A DNA stretch of 64,000 nt from Zea mays (lineage: Eukaryota; Streptophyta; Magnoliopsida; Poales; Poaceae): contig NC_050098.1 in the NCBI RefSeq assembly GCF_902167145.1, forward strand, positions 81,260,207 to 81,324,206. Reading direction: 5' to 3'. The notes under the pieces were generated by a model. It did no database searches, was not told the origin of the DNA, and was given only the letters and a program-made list of their open reading frames with translations. Made by a program: the position numbers and the translations under genes. The stretch's first letter is position 1. Each line of letters opens with the position of its first letter. Shown in pieces: positions 45,741 through 56,208 of the stretch.

Positions 45741-45765
45741 TTGGGTGCACCTTCGGTGCACCCAA
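45741..45765. repeat. Hairpin with 11-bp stem, copy 2
   Basis: Same stem as copy 1 with loop TTC, 205 bp downstream. Both follow AAATCCACT and a purine-rich GGGGCTAC, so a whole module is repeated. Confidence 0.9.
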
Positions 45766-46002
45766 TGAATTTTGAAGTTCTATAGAGCGAAATGCTGACC
45801 TCCAAAGCATAAAACCCGAGACAGAACACCGAATTTTGAGGAATAGTAGCGAAAAAAGACAGTAAAAGATCGTTTTTACCGGATCACTCAGAGTTCAGAA
45901 GCAGTGGCCCGACAGACTTATTTTCAAGGCATTCCTTATCAAAATAAAAAAGGCTGCAAGCTGGACCTAGGATCTTTGGGCTGGTTATTTCAAAATCAAC
46001 CC

Positions 46003-46018
46003 AAAGATCGGGGGCTTG
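46003..46018 (+). other. Polypurine tract of element C
   Basis: AAAGATCGGGGGCTTG precedes the 3' LTR start TGTGGGACGG. Similar tracts occur at about 45513-45530 and 45719-45735 without an LTR behind them. Confidence 0.7.
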
Positions 46019-46645
46019 TGTGGGACGGATATCCTCCAGGTCCACCGGAAGGGTAAAAGACCTCACAAAAGGCCCGTGGGCCCAATAATTCGCAAGGTCA
46101 TTCCTTCGTGGGCCTAGGGAGGAACGTCTAATGAAGCGGATTGACACAAGACCAGATCAATGCGAACCTAGACGGCCCGACGAGTTTGAATTACGACCGC
46201 AACGGAGACCCGACCTTCCCGCGCAGGGGCCTCGTACATTGGAACAGAGCGGGGATGAGTCGGCTGAATTATAGGAAGATAGACTCAGTCGATTCACTAT
46301 TACTTAGGCACACGTTGTTATCATATCCACATGTAACGCCCCACGGTCGAGTATATAAGGCCTAGGGGGCACCCCCTCAAAAGAGATCTATCTCACTACT
46401 TAGCCATCCACCCGGTTCTCTACGTCTTCAACACTAGAGAGCCTCCTTGTAACCCACCACATAAAGTACTCACACCAGGACGTAGGGTGTTACGCATCTC
46501 AAAGTGGCCCGAACCTGTACAAAACTGTCCACAACATCTCGTGCATTAGCACGAACCATCGAGCTACAGTCGGTAACACCGTCCGACTCCAAAAAGCACC
46601 TCGAGGGGCAACCCCGGGTGCGCGGTCGGACCCAAAACACCGACA
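46019..46645 (+). repeat. 3' LTR of element C (627 bp)
   Basis: Direct repeat of 13705-14333; starts TGTGGGACGG and ends CACCGACA, with TATATAAG at 46352-46359. Element B RT resumes right after the target duplication. Confidence 0.94.
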
Positions 46646-46650
46646 ATAGG
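46646..46650. repeat. Target site duplication ATAGG, right copy (element C)
   Basis: Matches 13700-13704. Confidence 0.93.
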
Positions 46651-47933
46651 GACAACACAAGGGGAAAGACTTTCTTTCACTTATCCTTTTTAATCAATTC
46701 TTAATCTTGTTGCTGAATGTCCTTTGTTTCTTCTAGGTTGGTTCGGTAGGCAGCACGATTTGGGAGGGAAACGCCAAACACATGGTCTATTTGATATTCA
46801 ATCCCTCTCTTAGGTGGTAGCTCTGGTGGCACTTCATCAGGAAACACATCCTCATATTCCTGTAATGCATCAAAGACAATACTTGGCAAAGTATAGGGTA
46901 AGTTGCTAGTAGAAAGAAGGGTGTCCTTGTATAGGAGCACAAAGAACATGGCATTAGGTTCACTCGATTCTTTAGATCCCCCTTGCTAGTCATCAAGACT
47001 AATCCCTCCTTTCCCGGTGTCTTGGACATTGGAGGCTGTGGAGTTTTATTTGGCTTTGAAAACTCTTCCTTACTATTTTTGTGGACCACTCTCAAGTGAT
47101 TCTCGCTCTCACTATTTCTTCTTTTAGATCATCCTTCATAATTTCCTCTTGTGTCAAAGGAAGCAAAGAGATTCACTCTCCTTTGTACAAGAAAGATAAC
47201 TTGTTGGTTCTTCCAAAAATCTGGACATCACGATCATATAACCAAGGTCGGCCTAGCAGCAATTGACATGCTTGCATAGGATCCACATCACATTCCACAT
47301 GATCATTGTACTTCCCAATAGAAAAAGGAACATTTACCATATAGCTAACATGCAACGCTCCAGAATCATTAAGCCACTGCATTTTATATTGATTAGGTTG
47401 ACGCCTTGGTTTCAATTCCAATCTATCAACCGATTCTTGACTAGCAATATTGTTGCAACTACCATTATCAACTATGATGTGACATAGCTTATCTTTGATC
47501 ATACCTTAGGTATGGAAAAGATTGTGGTGTTGTCCATTTTCTTCCTTTTCAGCAGTCACACTTAGCACTCGAAGAGAAATAAAACAATTATGATCTCCTT
47601 CTTCTAGCTGGATCTCATTCTCTTCCTGTTGAATTTCTTCATCAAACTTTGCTCCATCATCTTTTGGATCATTGACTGATTCCCATTCACCTTTTTCATT
47701 CAACAACTTTGTTCTTTTACATCGACATTGAGCCGTAATGTGACCACGACCATGGCACTTATGTCACACAATTTCTCTAGTACGGGTAGAAGAAGTAGCG
47801 ATTAAAACTTTAGTTGGGTCTATTGTACTAGTAGCAGACCGTTGCTTATTTTTAGGGAATGACCCTATAGAAGTTTCCATTTTTGATGTACCATTGGATG
47901 GAGAAGACCTAGCCGTGTTTCCTTGGGACAACG
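46646..47933 (-). pseudogene. gag end, protease and RT start of element B
   Basis: On the minus strand the order is gag C-terminus, protease, RT N-terminus. Gag shows SQGNTARSSPSNGTSK and a zinc knuckle CHGRGHITAQC whose first cysteine is replaced by a TGA near 47762, then the frame 47706-47506 (KGEWESVNDPKDDG). The protease frame 47173-47502 has IIVDNGSCNNIAS (DNGS catalytic site) and LLLGRPWLYDRDV. RT begins at 46949: EYEDVFPDEVPPELPPKRG, NRAAYRTN. The remainder of RT is at 13704 and below, before element C's left end. The 5' part of gag is lost at about 47933. Confidence 0.85.
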
Positions 47934-48895
47934 TAAAATGCTTGAATCAAATGCGAAATGTAAAGCAAGGTTTAGAAGACTCCTCTAATTTTTTTCCCGA
48001 GGTATCGAAGAGTCGACACTCTTCCCTAGTCCTCGTTGGAGCACTCGCGCAAGGGTATCGCTCCCCCTTAATTGGTCCTCGCAAGAACCAAGTGCTCACT
48101 ATGAGATGATCCTTTGCCACTCCGGCGCGGTGGATCCCTCACGACCGCTTACAATCTCAAGCCGGGTCACCAACAAGTCCTCCAAGGTGATCACCATGCT
48201 CCCAATGCCACCAAGCCGTCTAGGTGATGCTGATCACCAAGAGTAACAAGTCATAGGCTTTCACTTGACCAAGAGAAGCCTAATGCATGCGGTGTGTGCT
48301 CTAGGTGGCTCTCACTTGCACTAATGAGGTCCTAATGCGGGATTAAGATTTTCTTATCACTTCACTATGCTTTGTTGTGCTTGTAATGCTCTAGAAATGT
48401 ATGGTTATCAATGTGGGCAGCAAGACATTCAATATGGTGGGTGGAGGGGGTATAAATAGCCCCACCCACCAAACTAGCCGTTACTAGGGTTTCCTGTGCA
48501 TGGGCGCAGCGGACAGTCCGGTGCGCCACCGGTGCGCCAACGGTCAACTCCAACGGCTTGTTCTGACAGCTAGCCATTGGGTTGATGGCACACCGGACAG
48601 TGAATAGTTCCTGTCCGGTGCACACCGGACAGTCCAGTGTGATAGCTAAAATTCCAGTTCACAACTCATTGCTCTCAGGTTTTCATGGGGGAGAGGCTCT
48701 TCCCCCGGGCTTTACTGGCCCCACTGTCACGGGTCGTACCGGATAGTCTGGTGCACACCGGACAGTCCGGTGCTCCTAAGACAGAAACCCTAAGTTCTTT
48801 TTCATTCTGATTTTCGAATCCATTTTCGTTCTAACTCGTGAGTGTGTTATAGAGTGACACCTAGCACTAAATGTGAGTGTGAATATGCACCAACA
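47934..48895 (-). mobile_element. Sirevirus-type LTR fragment (boundaries approximate)
   Basis: The DNA contains CACCGGACAGTCCGGTG-like words at about 48505-48775 and a TATA-like TATTTATACCCCC on the minus strand (48446-48458) in the order seen in the solo LTR at 40194-41445, so minus strand is likely. A possible LTR start on the minus strand is TGTTGGTGCATATTC at 48895. No convincing target duplication was found, so it may be a truncated or rearranged LTR. It replaces the missing 5' part of element B gag. Confidence 0.55.
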
Positions 48896-48991
48896 CTACA
48901 CTAGAACACTCTTGGTCAAACTACTCATCCACAACCCCTCTTAATAGTACGACTAAAATAAAATAGAAGACCTAATACTATATAGAGGGTT

Positions 48992-49004
48992 GGCTCTGAT
49001 ACCA
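48992..49004 (-). other. Primer-binding site (initiator tRNA-Met) of element X
   Basis: The minus strand reads TGGTATCAGAGCC, two bases from TGTAACACCCC on the plus strand (49007). This marks an internal/LTR border of a minus-strand element whose internal part is mostly lost. Confidence 0.7.
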
Positions 49005-49006
49005 CT

Positions 49007-50578
49007 TGTAACACCCCGTCCAATCCCTGGACCGGCGGTACTTACTCCTGGCAGCTCTCTAGGATCATATATCGTTCCCACAGACCAACACAGGTCTTTT
49101 GTGCGCATTTTTCCTCACTCATGTGAACCATCTTAGGGGCTAGGACATCACCATCCCAGGGGCCAGGATATCACAGTAGAAGTTGTGGCAGAAGGTGTGG
49201 AGGGAGCAGTGGAGCGAGGCCAAGATGTGAGGCGACGAACTCTATAGGCAATTTGATCGGAGGAAATCTCAAACTGTCCTCCCCGCTCTGTCTGTTCTGC
49301 TATTGCTGCCGCTGCAAGTGCTGCACGAGCGGCTCTGTCCATACGACGCTTCTTTCGGCATTTCTGCTGCTCAAGGTACACAGTCTTCCCCTTGACCTGC
49401 CTGAAGGGGCGAGGAGGATCCTTGTCGTCTCCTCCCCCTAGCGCTGAGACATTCTTCGTCCGCACCATCCTAACCTGAGTGTTGCATAAGTGATTGAAAG
49501 GCTAAGCAGGAGTAGATAGCATAAGATAAGATCATAAGTGAATGGATAGCTACCTAGAAACCTCACGAGAGAGAGAGAATCCAGGCAGGATAGGAGACGG
49601 GCACGCAGGCAGGTGAGATCACTGACATGACAAAAGAGGTGAGCACGTATTAGTCACATAGTCATAAGTATATGAAATTTGAATAAATACATACACAAAG
49701 AGTGAAGACACAAGAACTGACTGATATGGAGAATCAGATCTCAAACGACGCGAAAACAACGTTTGAACGAAGAAAATAGGCCATAGGAGGTTTGAAATTG
49801 GAGATGGGGCATTGAATGACTTGGGAGCTGATACTTCACAAGTAGTTATATATGAGTGCATATGAGTGAAGTGTGCGCTTGGTTTGAAATTTGGCGAAGA
49901 AAATGAATTTATGGCACTCAGCTCAGAAACAATCGTTATATATGTGAAATAGTGATGTAATCGGTGTTTGGGATTACGGATTGGCGTGAAATTTGGCAAA
50001 AGTGTTTCTTGAGCTGTCATGAAGGTGCTAGAAAAATCTGGGGTTTTGAGCAAGTTTAGCTAGTTTGGGCATTTCACCGAGCACTTGGCATGCGGGGTTT
50101 TGCATTAAGGGTGAAATGGCTATTTGAGTGGATGAATCCTTCTCTAGGGAGCTCAAGACCTACAGAGGAACTTAATGGAGCACTAGACACACACATGCAC
50201 ATGATTTATGAGATTTCCTAGGATTTTGAGAAGATTTGCAAAAGGGGGGGTGAAGCTCCTCCTCACTAGCAGAGAGAATAGAGGGAGAGGGAAAGAAGAT
50301 AGCTCACCAGGAGGAAGAGGAAGGATCCGAGCACAGGCTGGGGCAGACCTCATAGGAGATCTGCTGGAGCACATCGGCGGTGAGGGAGAGGGAAATCGCC
50401 AGAGCACCAGAGACCGAGAGGAGAGGAGTAACTGAATGCCTGGCTCAGGCTCGGTTGGGGAAAGAATTTTTTAAAAACCAGTTATGGGCACACCGGACAG
50501 TCTACAGTGCATGGCCGGTGCACACCGGACAGAGAGACTCCGAACTAGATCTGCACGCTCCCAGCCGGTGCACCGGAC
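49007..50578 (-). repeat. 5' LTR remnant of element X, cut by element D
   Basis: The inner edge follows the PBS; the outer edge is not seen because element D begins at 50579. The last 100 bp contain CACACCGGACAG and GGTGCACCGGAC, words of the Sirevirus palindrome. Apart from the short ORF at 49148-49468 no gene is seen. Identification rests on the PBS and on the border only. Confidence 0.5.
49148..49468 (-). CDS. Short ORF of unknown function in element X
   Basis: 107 residues starting MVRTKNVSALGGGDDKD, then a basic part (KTVYLEQQKCRKKRRMDRAA), an Ala-rich stretch and a Trp-containing end. No known domain. It lies in what looks like an LTR, which is unusual, or in a leader misread as an LTR. 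The V-R-T-K start recalls, weakly, the ARTK start of the element A ORF. Confidence 0.4.
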   Translation of the reverse strand: MVRTKNVSALGGGDDKDPPRPFRQVKGKTVYLEQQKCRKKRRMDRAARAALAAAAIAEQTERGGQFEISSDQIAYRVRRLTSWPRSTAPSTPSATTSTVISWPLGW

Positions 50579-53500
50579 TATGGCGGAACCACCCGAATTA
50601 TTCCAGCTTAAGTGGCTAAGTCAGGCCTCAGGGGCCGTAACACACTTAAATCGGAATAACCCGTCAGTCCCTCAGATCTAGTCTGATAGAGCCACTTAAC
50701 CAGGATCAAATTCCACAATCTCACTCGAAGGTGAGTCACAGAAGAAATACAATAAAACAGGAAACCTCAAATTAAGTACTGAGTTATTACATAAATCGGA
50801 GTTTTGGAGTAGCAAATAAGAGTTCACAAAAATAAAATGCAGCGGATAATCGACGTCGTCGGTATCGAGGAAATGGGCAAGGCCAAGCCCACTACTCCTC
50901 GTGCTCCTCTCCTGCCGGAGCAACATCCCACTCGACCGTCCAACCCGGTGGCAGGGTGGTAGGCCAAGTCACACCATCAACCATTTCCTGAATGGTACCT
51001 GCAAAAATTGTGCCACAAGCAAGGCTGAGTATACTAATACTCAGCTAGACTTAACCGGTGTGAGGAGTCTACTCCTCTACCTCTAGACTATGCAGCTGTT
51101 TGGGTGAGGGGTTTGGTTTGCCAAAAGCACTAGCTGTTTCTAAAATCAATTTTTAGCGTTTCAATTTCTATCATCATTAACTTAGCTAGATTTGCTCCTT
51201 CTAAGCATACATGGTGACAAGCATTTAGTTCAATCAACAAGTTATCTCATGTAACCTCATTTCACTTCTTACTCGATGCAGTACAAGGGGTCAAGCAGTC
51301 TCATTAGCTGCGAGAAGCAGACGATTCGAATCGAGTTTTAACCTTGCAAGGTAAACCTAAACACACGACATGTCAGGGTACTCCGACCCCACACATGACA
51401 ACCGTCCCCATCGATTCCACGTTCGCGTCCTGGCCTCACCGCCTTGGCATACAATGCTCCACTGACCCCGGCTGCCGCCGTGCAGTGACCGCACTTGTAC
51501 CCATCATAGCTAGCATGGGAGACCCAGTCTCAGGTCGCATGAGGGATAAAGTCCGCGCCCGGCTTCACTCAGGTACTAGGTTTACCGGTTACCATTTTTC
51601 CCGGCATGTGCTTAGCACGTTCAAAAGCTTGACTCAGGTATCCACACATTAATCCTTAATTCTTTTTCCCGTCTCATGGTCAAGGCATCCTCCCTGGATC
51701 CAAGTCCATAGACCAACATATATCCCGTTATCAAGATGAATACAATCAATTCCTGACCTCGCGCGAGTGCTAGAAAAATCACTCGACTTCTACCGAGATC
51801 CTGATTAGCAAGCAGCTACTCGACCTAGCATACTAGTATTCATCTCAAAAAGGAATCCTAAGTTCATGCAACTAGAGGTTTCAAGCAACTCCTACACTTA
51901 AGTGCACATTACAATCCTACAAGCATTAAGTGTAGTAAAATAGCATAATTAACAGGTTATGCATAAAACCGGGGCTTGCTTTCAATTGCTGGTGCTGCGG
52001 GGAGATCCTCAATAGCAGCCTCGGAAGCCTGCTCCTGGTCCTCCTCTTGGACAGGTCCCTGCTCAGGGATGAGCACGTACTCTCCGTCGGCAAGATTACA
52101 ATCTAATGAATGCAATGCGTAAGATACATGCATGATATGATATGTACTTTTAGAAATTACAACTTTTGATGGTGTATGATCTACTTGAGTTAAACAAGGT
52201 TAACTTTACTGATGTAAGACCCTTGGGTGGTATACTTGGTAAATTGGGTTAAACTTAGCTAAGGCAAGTGGTAGGTTTATTTTTTTTGGGGCTCCACTGA
52301 ATTCCTTTTTAAACCTTAGTGAGAATTGATAAGTACTCAAGTTAGACTTATTGGGGTGAGGTTTATTCCTTCTTTCCTTTTCTTTTATTCTCTTTAATGT
52401 TTTAAAGTGGGTTTGAACTACAAGTTACTTTTATAAAATTCCACGAATTCTGCAAAAATTACAGTGGCTTGGTGCTGGTGTATGTTTCTCTGTCTAAAAA
52501 TTTGGGGATCAGAAAGTGAATAGTTTTCTCTGGACAAAATTATTAAATTCTAGGGCAGAAGGGGTGCTTTGAACTACAACTATTATTTAACAATGAGTAA
52601 TTCTCTAAAACTTATTTTTGCTGGCTTTTAGGTGCTATAACATGACTTCATGCAAATTTCTAGTCATTAATACCTTTTAGTTATTTTACTATGGTTTTCT
52701 CAAGTTTCTAGCCAAGTAGGTGCTTTCTACTACCACTATATTTGAAAAATATCAAACAACAAAGTTCTTATTTTTCTTAGTTTGTATTTTGCGCAAGAGC
52801 AATCATTTTGAAGTTTGGCATCTTTTTGCTTAAGGGAAGGGGTGCTATGCATTATTTGAATTAAGTGGCCTTTCTCATAAATCCTTAGCAACATGTATGA
52901 GTTTGCTCCTTTTTCATGGGTTTGCATTTTTCACTGGTGGTTTATCTCATTATGGACTTAGCAAATTTTTGGTTGCCCATTATTGCATCATTAGGGGTTG
53001 TTCATGACTTATTTGGAAAATGCCTCATTATCACTTTATATTTATTTTCCTTACTTAAAATGTTGGGCTGAGGTGTTCTTTAATTTTATAGTGGGGCTCT
53101 AGTGGTTGTAAGTCCACTGGATTTTTATTATCCATTTTGGGTATAGTTTTGTAATTCTAATAATTGATTTTTAGTTGAAACAACGCTAAATAAAACATTT
53201 TAATTTAAAACTGATCTGAACTAATGGTCTCTTTATTTTTCCTAGGTTCTCTGTTACTTAAGCAAACTAGGAAAAATAATTCTAATCACTGTTCATCAAT
53301 TTCTAATGCCTTTCCGATTTTTCCTAAGTTTTGGGCAAAATAGCTTTAAATGAATATCTACATCATATTTTTCAATACTGGGGTTCCTACTATTTTTAAA
53401 CAATGTCTAAATGAGGTTTGAATACCTACAAATTTTCTTAGGTTCAGTACAGAAGTAAAACTAATTTTCCTTAATTAAACAAGGTTTGGTCAGTTTCCGT

Positions 53501-55260
53501 CTTTAATTTTAAACTCTAAAATTTAGAACAGAAGGCATAGGGTTTATCATTTTTAAATGATAGTTCATAATATTTAGGATTTAGCAAAATTAGTTTGGCA
53601 ACTTTTTATTAAGAATTCATCAAGTTATGGGTTTTCTAAGTTCTCTGGTTATTTAAAAAGATTAACATAATTGATTTAGTGGAAAACCACTTTGCACGGG
53701 GGTCCCTGGCGGGTATTTTAAGTTTTCTTCGCGGATCAGTCCCTAGGCTACTATTCACATGGGTCACTGACGTTACAGAAAGCCCCTCGGGTTCTTTAAA
53801 TCCTAACCTGAGGTCCTTCTCCTAACTTAAACAGTAACCGCGGCGGAAGAAAGGGCGGAGGGGCTTACCGGCGGCGAGATTGCTCTGGTGAAGTGGTCGA
53901 GGACGTAGGGGAGGTCTCGGGGATCACAACAGTGTGCGGGTCGCTGTCGGGGATGGTCGGAGTTGGCCGGTCCACGTGCGCAGGCGGGGATGCTCGTCGA
54001 CGGCGAGGAGTCCGGCCTGCTCACGGCGAGATAGTTCAATTGGACGGGTCAGAGAGGTTCACGGGATGCCAGAGAAGATATGGGTGCAAGGAATTGGACA
54101 GAGACTCACCGGTTAGCTCTGTCCACACGCGGCGACGAAAGACCGAAGTCCGGTGAGGTCGATCTCGGGCCTCCGGTGAAGTCCGGCCTGGTCCGAGGGC
54201 TTGGAAAGGTTCACGGCCACTGGCGGAGCTAGCCGAAGCACTGGCTCGACTTGGGGGTGGCTGGAGTGGGCTGGCCACAGCGGCCGAAGCTCTGGTGGTT
54301 GTGGCGGGCGGAATTGAGCTCGCCGGAGCTAAGGAGAGGGGGCTGGCCGGTGAAGGTGAGCGCGGGGTGAAGTGAGGCGCGCCCAGGGAGGCTTTATAAG
54401 CGCGGGCGAGCACGGCCGAGGGCGGGGCTCTGACATGCGCTCGGGGCGTGCGCGGCGAACGCCAGTGCGCGCTCTAGCGCCTGGCACAGCGTCGAGCACG
54501 AGACAGCGCAGAGAGAGGTCAAGTTCAAACGCGGATTGGGCCCAAATCTTTGAGATTAAGGCCACGATCCCGTTGAAAGATCTCTTCCTCTCAGGTCCCT
54601 TTGTCGTTTGTGTGTGGAGGCTAGCAAGTTTCGCTGACTGGATTAGGAGATAGAGAGGGGAGAAATCCTGTTTGTCTCACTGCCACACACAGGGAGAAAA
54701 TATCTGGTTTGACGTGTCCGAGGCACGCGTCCCAATGCCATCTCCTGGCACATGACAGAGGGGTTAGTTAGGCACATTTTTGTCAATGGGGCCATTAGGA
54801 TTCGAGTTAGGGATCAAGGTGAACACCCTTGATCTTTGGCTCAAGGTCTGAATTTCAGAATTCTGAAATTCAGAATTCCCATTAAGTCCCCACATGAGAA
54901 GCTTGATTTGGGGTTTTATTTGAGTTATTTTGGCTAAGCTTTCTGAACCTTTCTTGTTGCTTATTAAATATACTTCAATTTTTATAATTGGCTCAAGTCA
55001 TGATATCAAATTTTTCATACCCTTTTCCTTATTTTCTTGAATTTTGCTCATGGGGCTCACTTAGGGTTTTTATTAGGGTTGCAACATTCTTACCTTTTTG
55101 AAAGACCCATTTGTTTTGATCATGATGCTTTTAAGTATATGCTTGGTGAATTCTTTACTCTTAAGTTAATTTGATGCTCATGCTTACTTTGGTTCACATA
55201 AAATGATGGTTCTTGGTTTGGCATTTTAAGAGAAACCCTAGGTGACACTGGGGTGTCACA
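50579..55260 (-). repeat. 3' LTR of element D (4,682 bp)
   Basis: Plus-strand edges are TATGGCGGAACC (TGTGGCGGAACC in the other LTR) and GGGGTGTCACA, so on the minus strand it starts TGTGACACCCC and ends CCGCCATA. The terminal word GGTGACACTGGGGTGTCACA can form a hairpin. The outer half of the LTR is AT-rich and contains no gene. A minus-strand TATA-like word lies at 54392-54398. Confidence 0.93.
54392..54398 (-). promoter_or_regulatory. Candidate TATA box in element D LTR
   Basis: The minus strand reads TATAAAG between GC-rich blocks (GCGCT before and CCTCCC after), in element orientation. Typical of LTR promoters. Confidence 0.5.
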
Positions 55261-55277
55261 GCCTTCCCCCCTTAAAG
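55261..55277 (-). other. Polypurine tract of element D
   Basis: The minus strand reads CTTTAAGGGGGGAAGGC immediately before the 3' LTR. The expected plus-strand primer site. Confidence 0.85.
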
Positions 55278-55512
55278 GAATCTCGTCCCGAGATTCGGGC
55301 CAGAGTCCTCCCAGGGTGAAGCGAAGGGTGAGACTTATAGGAAATGGGTGATTATTGTTATTATTAGGGTAAAACTACTCTTCGAATGTAATTCTCTTTG
55401 CAACTTCAGAAGGAAGCCCTTTTTAAGTTTTACTTCATAGTTACTTCATTCTGAATTAAGATCATATTTTTGAAAATTAGATTCGAAGGGCAGGAGGAGG
55501 GGTTGGGTGTGA

Positions 55513-56208
55513 TTACGTACCAGCTTCCTTAGGTAGGTAATCGGGGAAGTTGGATCTCAAGAATTCCTCGGTTTCCCAAGTAGCTTCCTCCTCTGAGTGA
55601 TTACTCCACTGGACCTTGTACATCTTGATCGATTTAGCCCGAGTTGATCTTTCTTTGCAATCTAGAATCTTGGAGGGGTACTCTTGGTACGATAGATCTG
55701 GCTCTATCTCCAATTCTGGCTCTGCTATGATCTCGGTCGGCAATCGAACACACTTCTTCAGCTGAGATACATGGAATACACTGTGAATGGCAGACATTTT
55801 TGAAGGTAACTTCAGCTCGTATGCCACGGGTCCACATGCTTCTATAATCTCATAAGGTCCAATGTAACGAGGGGCTAGCTTGCCTTTGATCCCAAACCTC
55901 TGCACTCCCTTGGTGGGTGATACCTTGAGGTATACAAAACTTCCCACCTCGAACTGGAGAGGTTTCCTTCTTCTATCATGGTAACTCTTCTGCCTGGCCT
56001 GAGCAGCTTCTAGATTCTTCCTGATTAGTTTGACCTTCCTTTCGGCTTCAGTCACTAAGTCAGGTCCAAAAACTTCTCTTTCTCCAGGTTGAGACCAATT
56101 GAGTGGTGTCCTACACCTTCTTCCATAGAGAGCTTCAAAGGGTGCCATCCTTAGGCTGGATTGATAACTATTGTTATAAGCAAACTCTGCCAAGGAGAGG
56201 TGCTTATC
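55513..56208 (-). pseudogene. Integrase C-terminus with chromodomain of element D
   Basis: This is the continuation of gag-pol in the same frame after a single TGA (56209-56211). It encodes AEFAYNNSYQSSLRMAPFEA, GRRCRTPLNWS, RRKPLQFEVGSFVYLKVSP, PRYIGPYEIIEACGPVAYEL and VFHVSQLKKC. It ends with a chromodomain, about residues 165-222 of the open part: YPSKILDCKERSTRAKSIK and YKVQWSNHSEEEATWETEE. The aromatic/acidic pattern fits a Tekay-type chromodomain. Stop at 55513-55515. Only one stop separates it from the main frame. Confidence 0.9.

Larger units (their letters stand above)
44764..46002. other. 3' non-coding region of element C with repeated modules
   Basis: No gene recognised. The segment contains two strong hairpins (45536-45560 and 45741-45765), each downstream of a GGGGCTAC-type purine-rich tract, several ACACCCATTGGG words and repeated phrases such as TGCTGACCTCTAAAGCATAA. 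The word GACCTT(C/T)GAGTGGATT occurs at 45481 and 45689. Confidence 0.6.
13705..46645 (+). mobile_element. Element C: Grande-like Tat-lineage Ty3/gypsy retrotransposon with nested insertions
   Basis: Two direct LTRs of 629 and 627 bp bound the element and the target duplication is exact. The order is LTR, PBS, gag, protease, RT, RNase H, second RNase H, integrase, 89-bp tandem repeats, antisense gene, 3' non-coding modules, LTR. The second RNase H is a mark of the Tat lineage. Removing the three insertions (15465-26604, 31967-38478, 40194-41445) and their target duplications leaves about 14,024 bp. Together with roughly 0.6 kb LTRs and an antisense ORF in a long 3' region, that resembles maize Grande; the family name is inference. 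By eye the LTRs differ at about 30 sites (about 5%). Confidence 0.92.

Noticed and set aside
49007..50578. Second LTR of element B
   Set aside because: Its sequence does not match the region next to element B integrase (10127-11314), so it belongs to another element.
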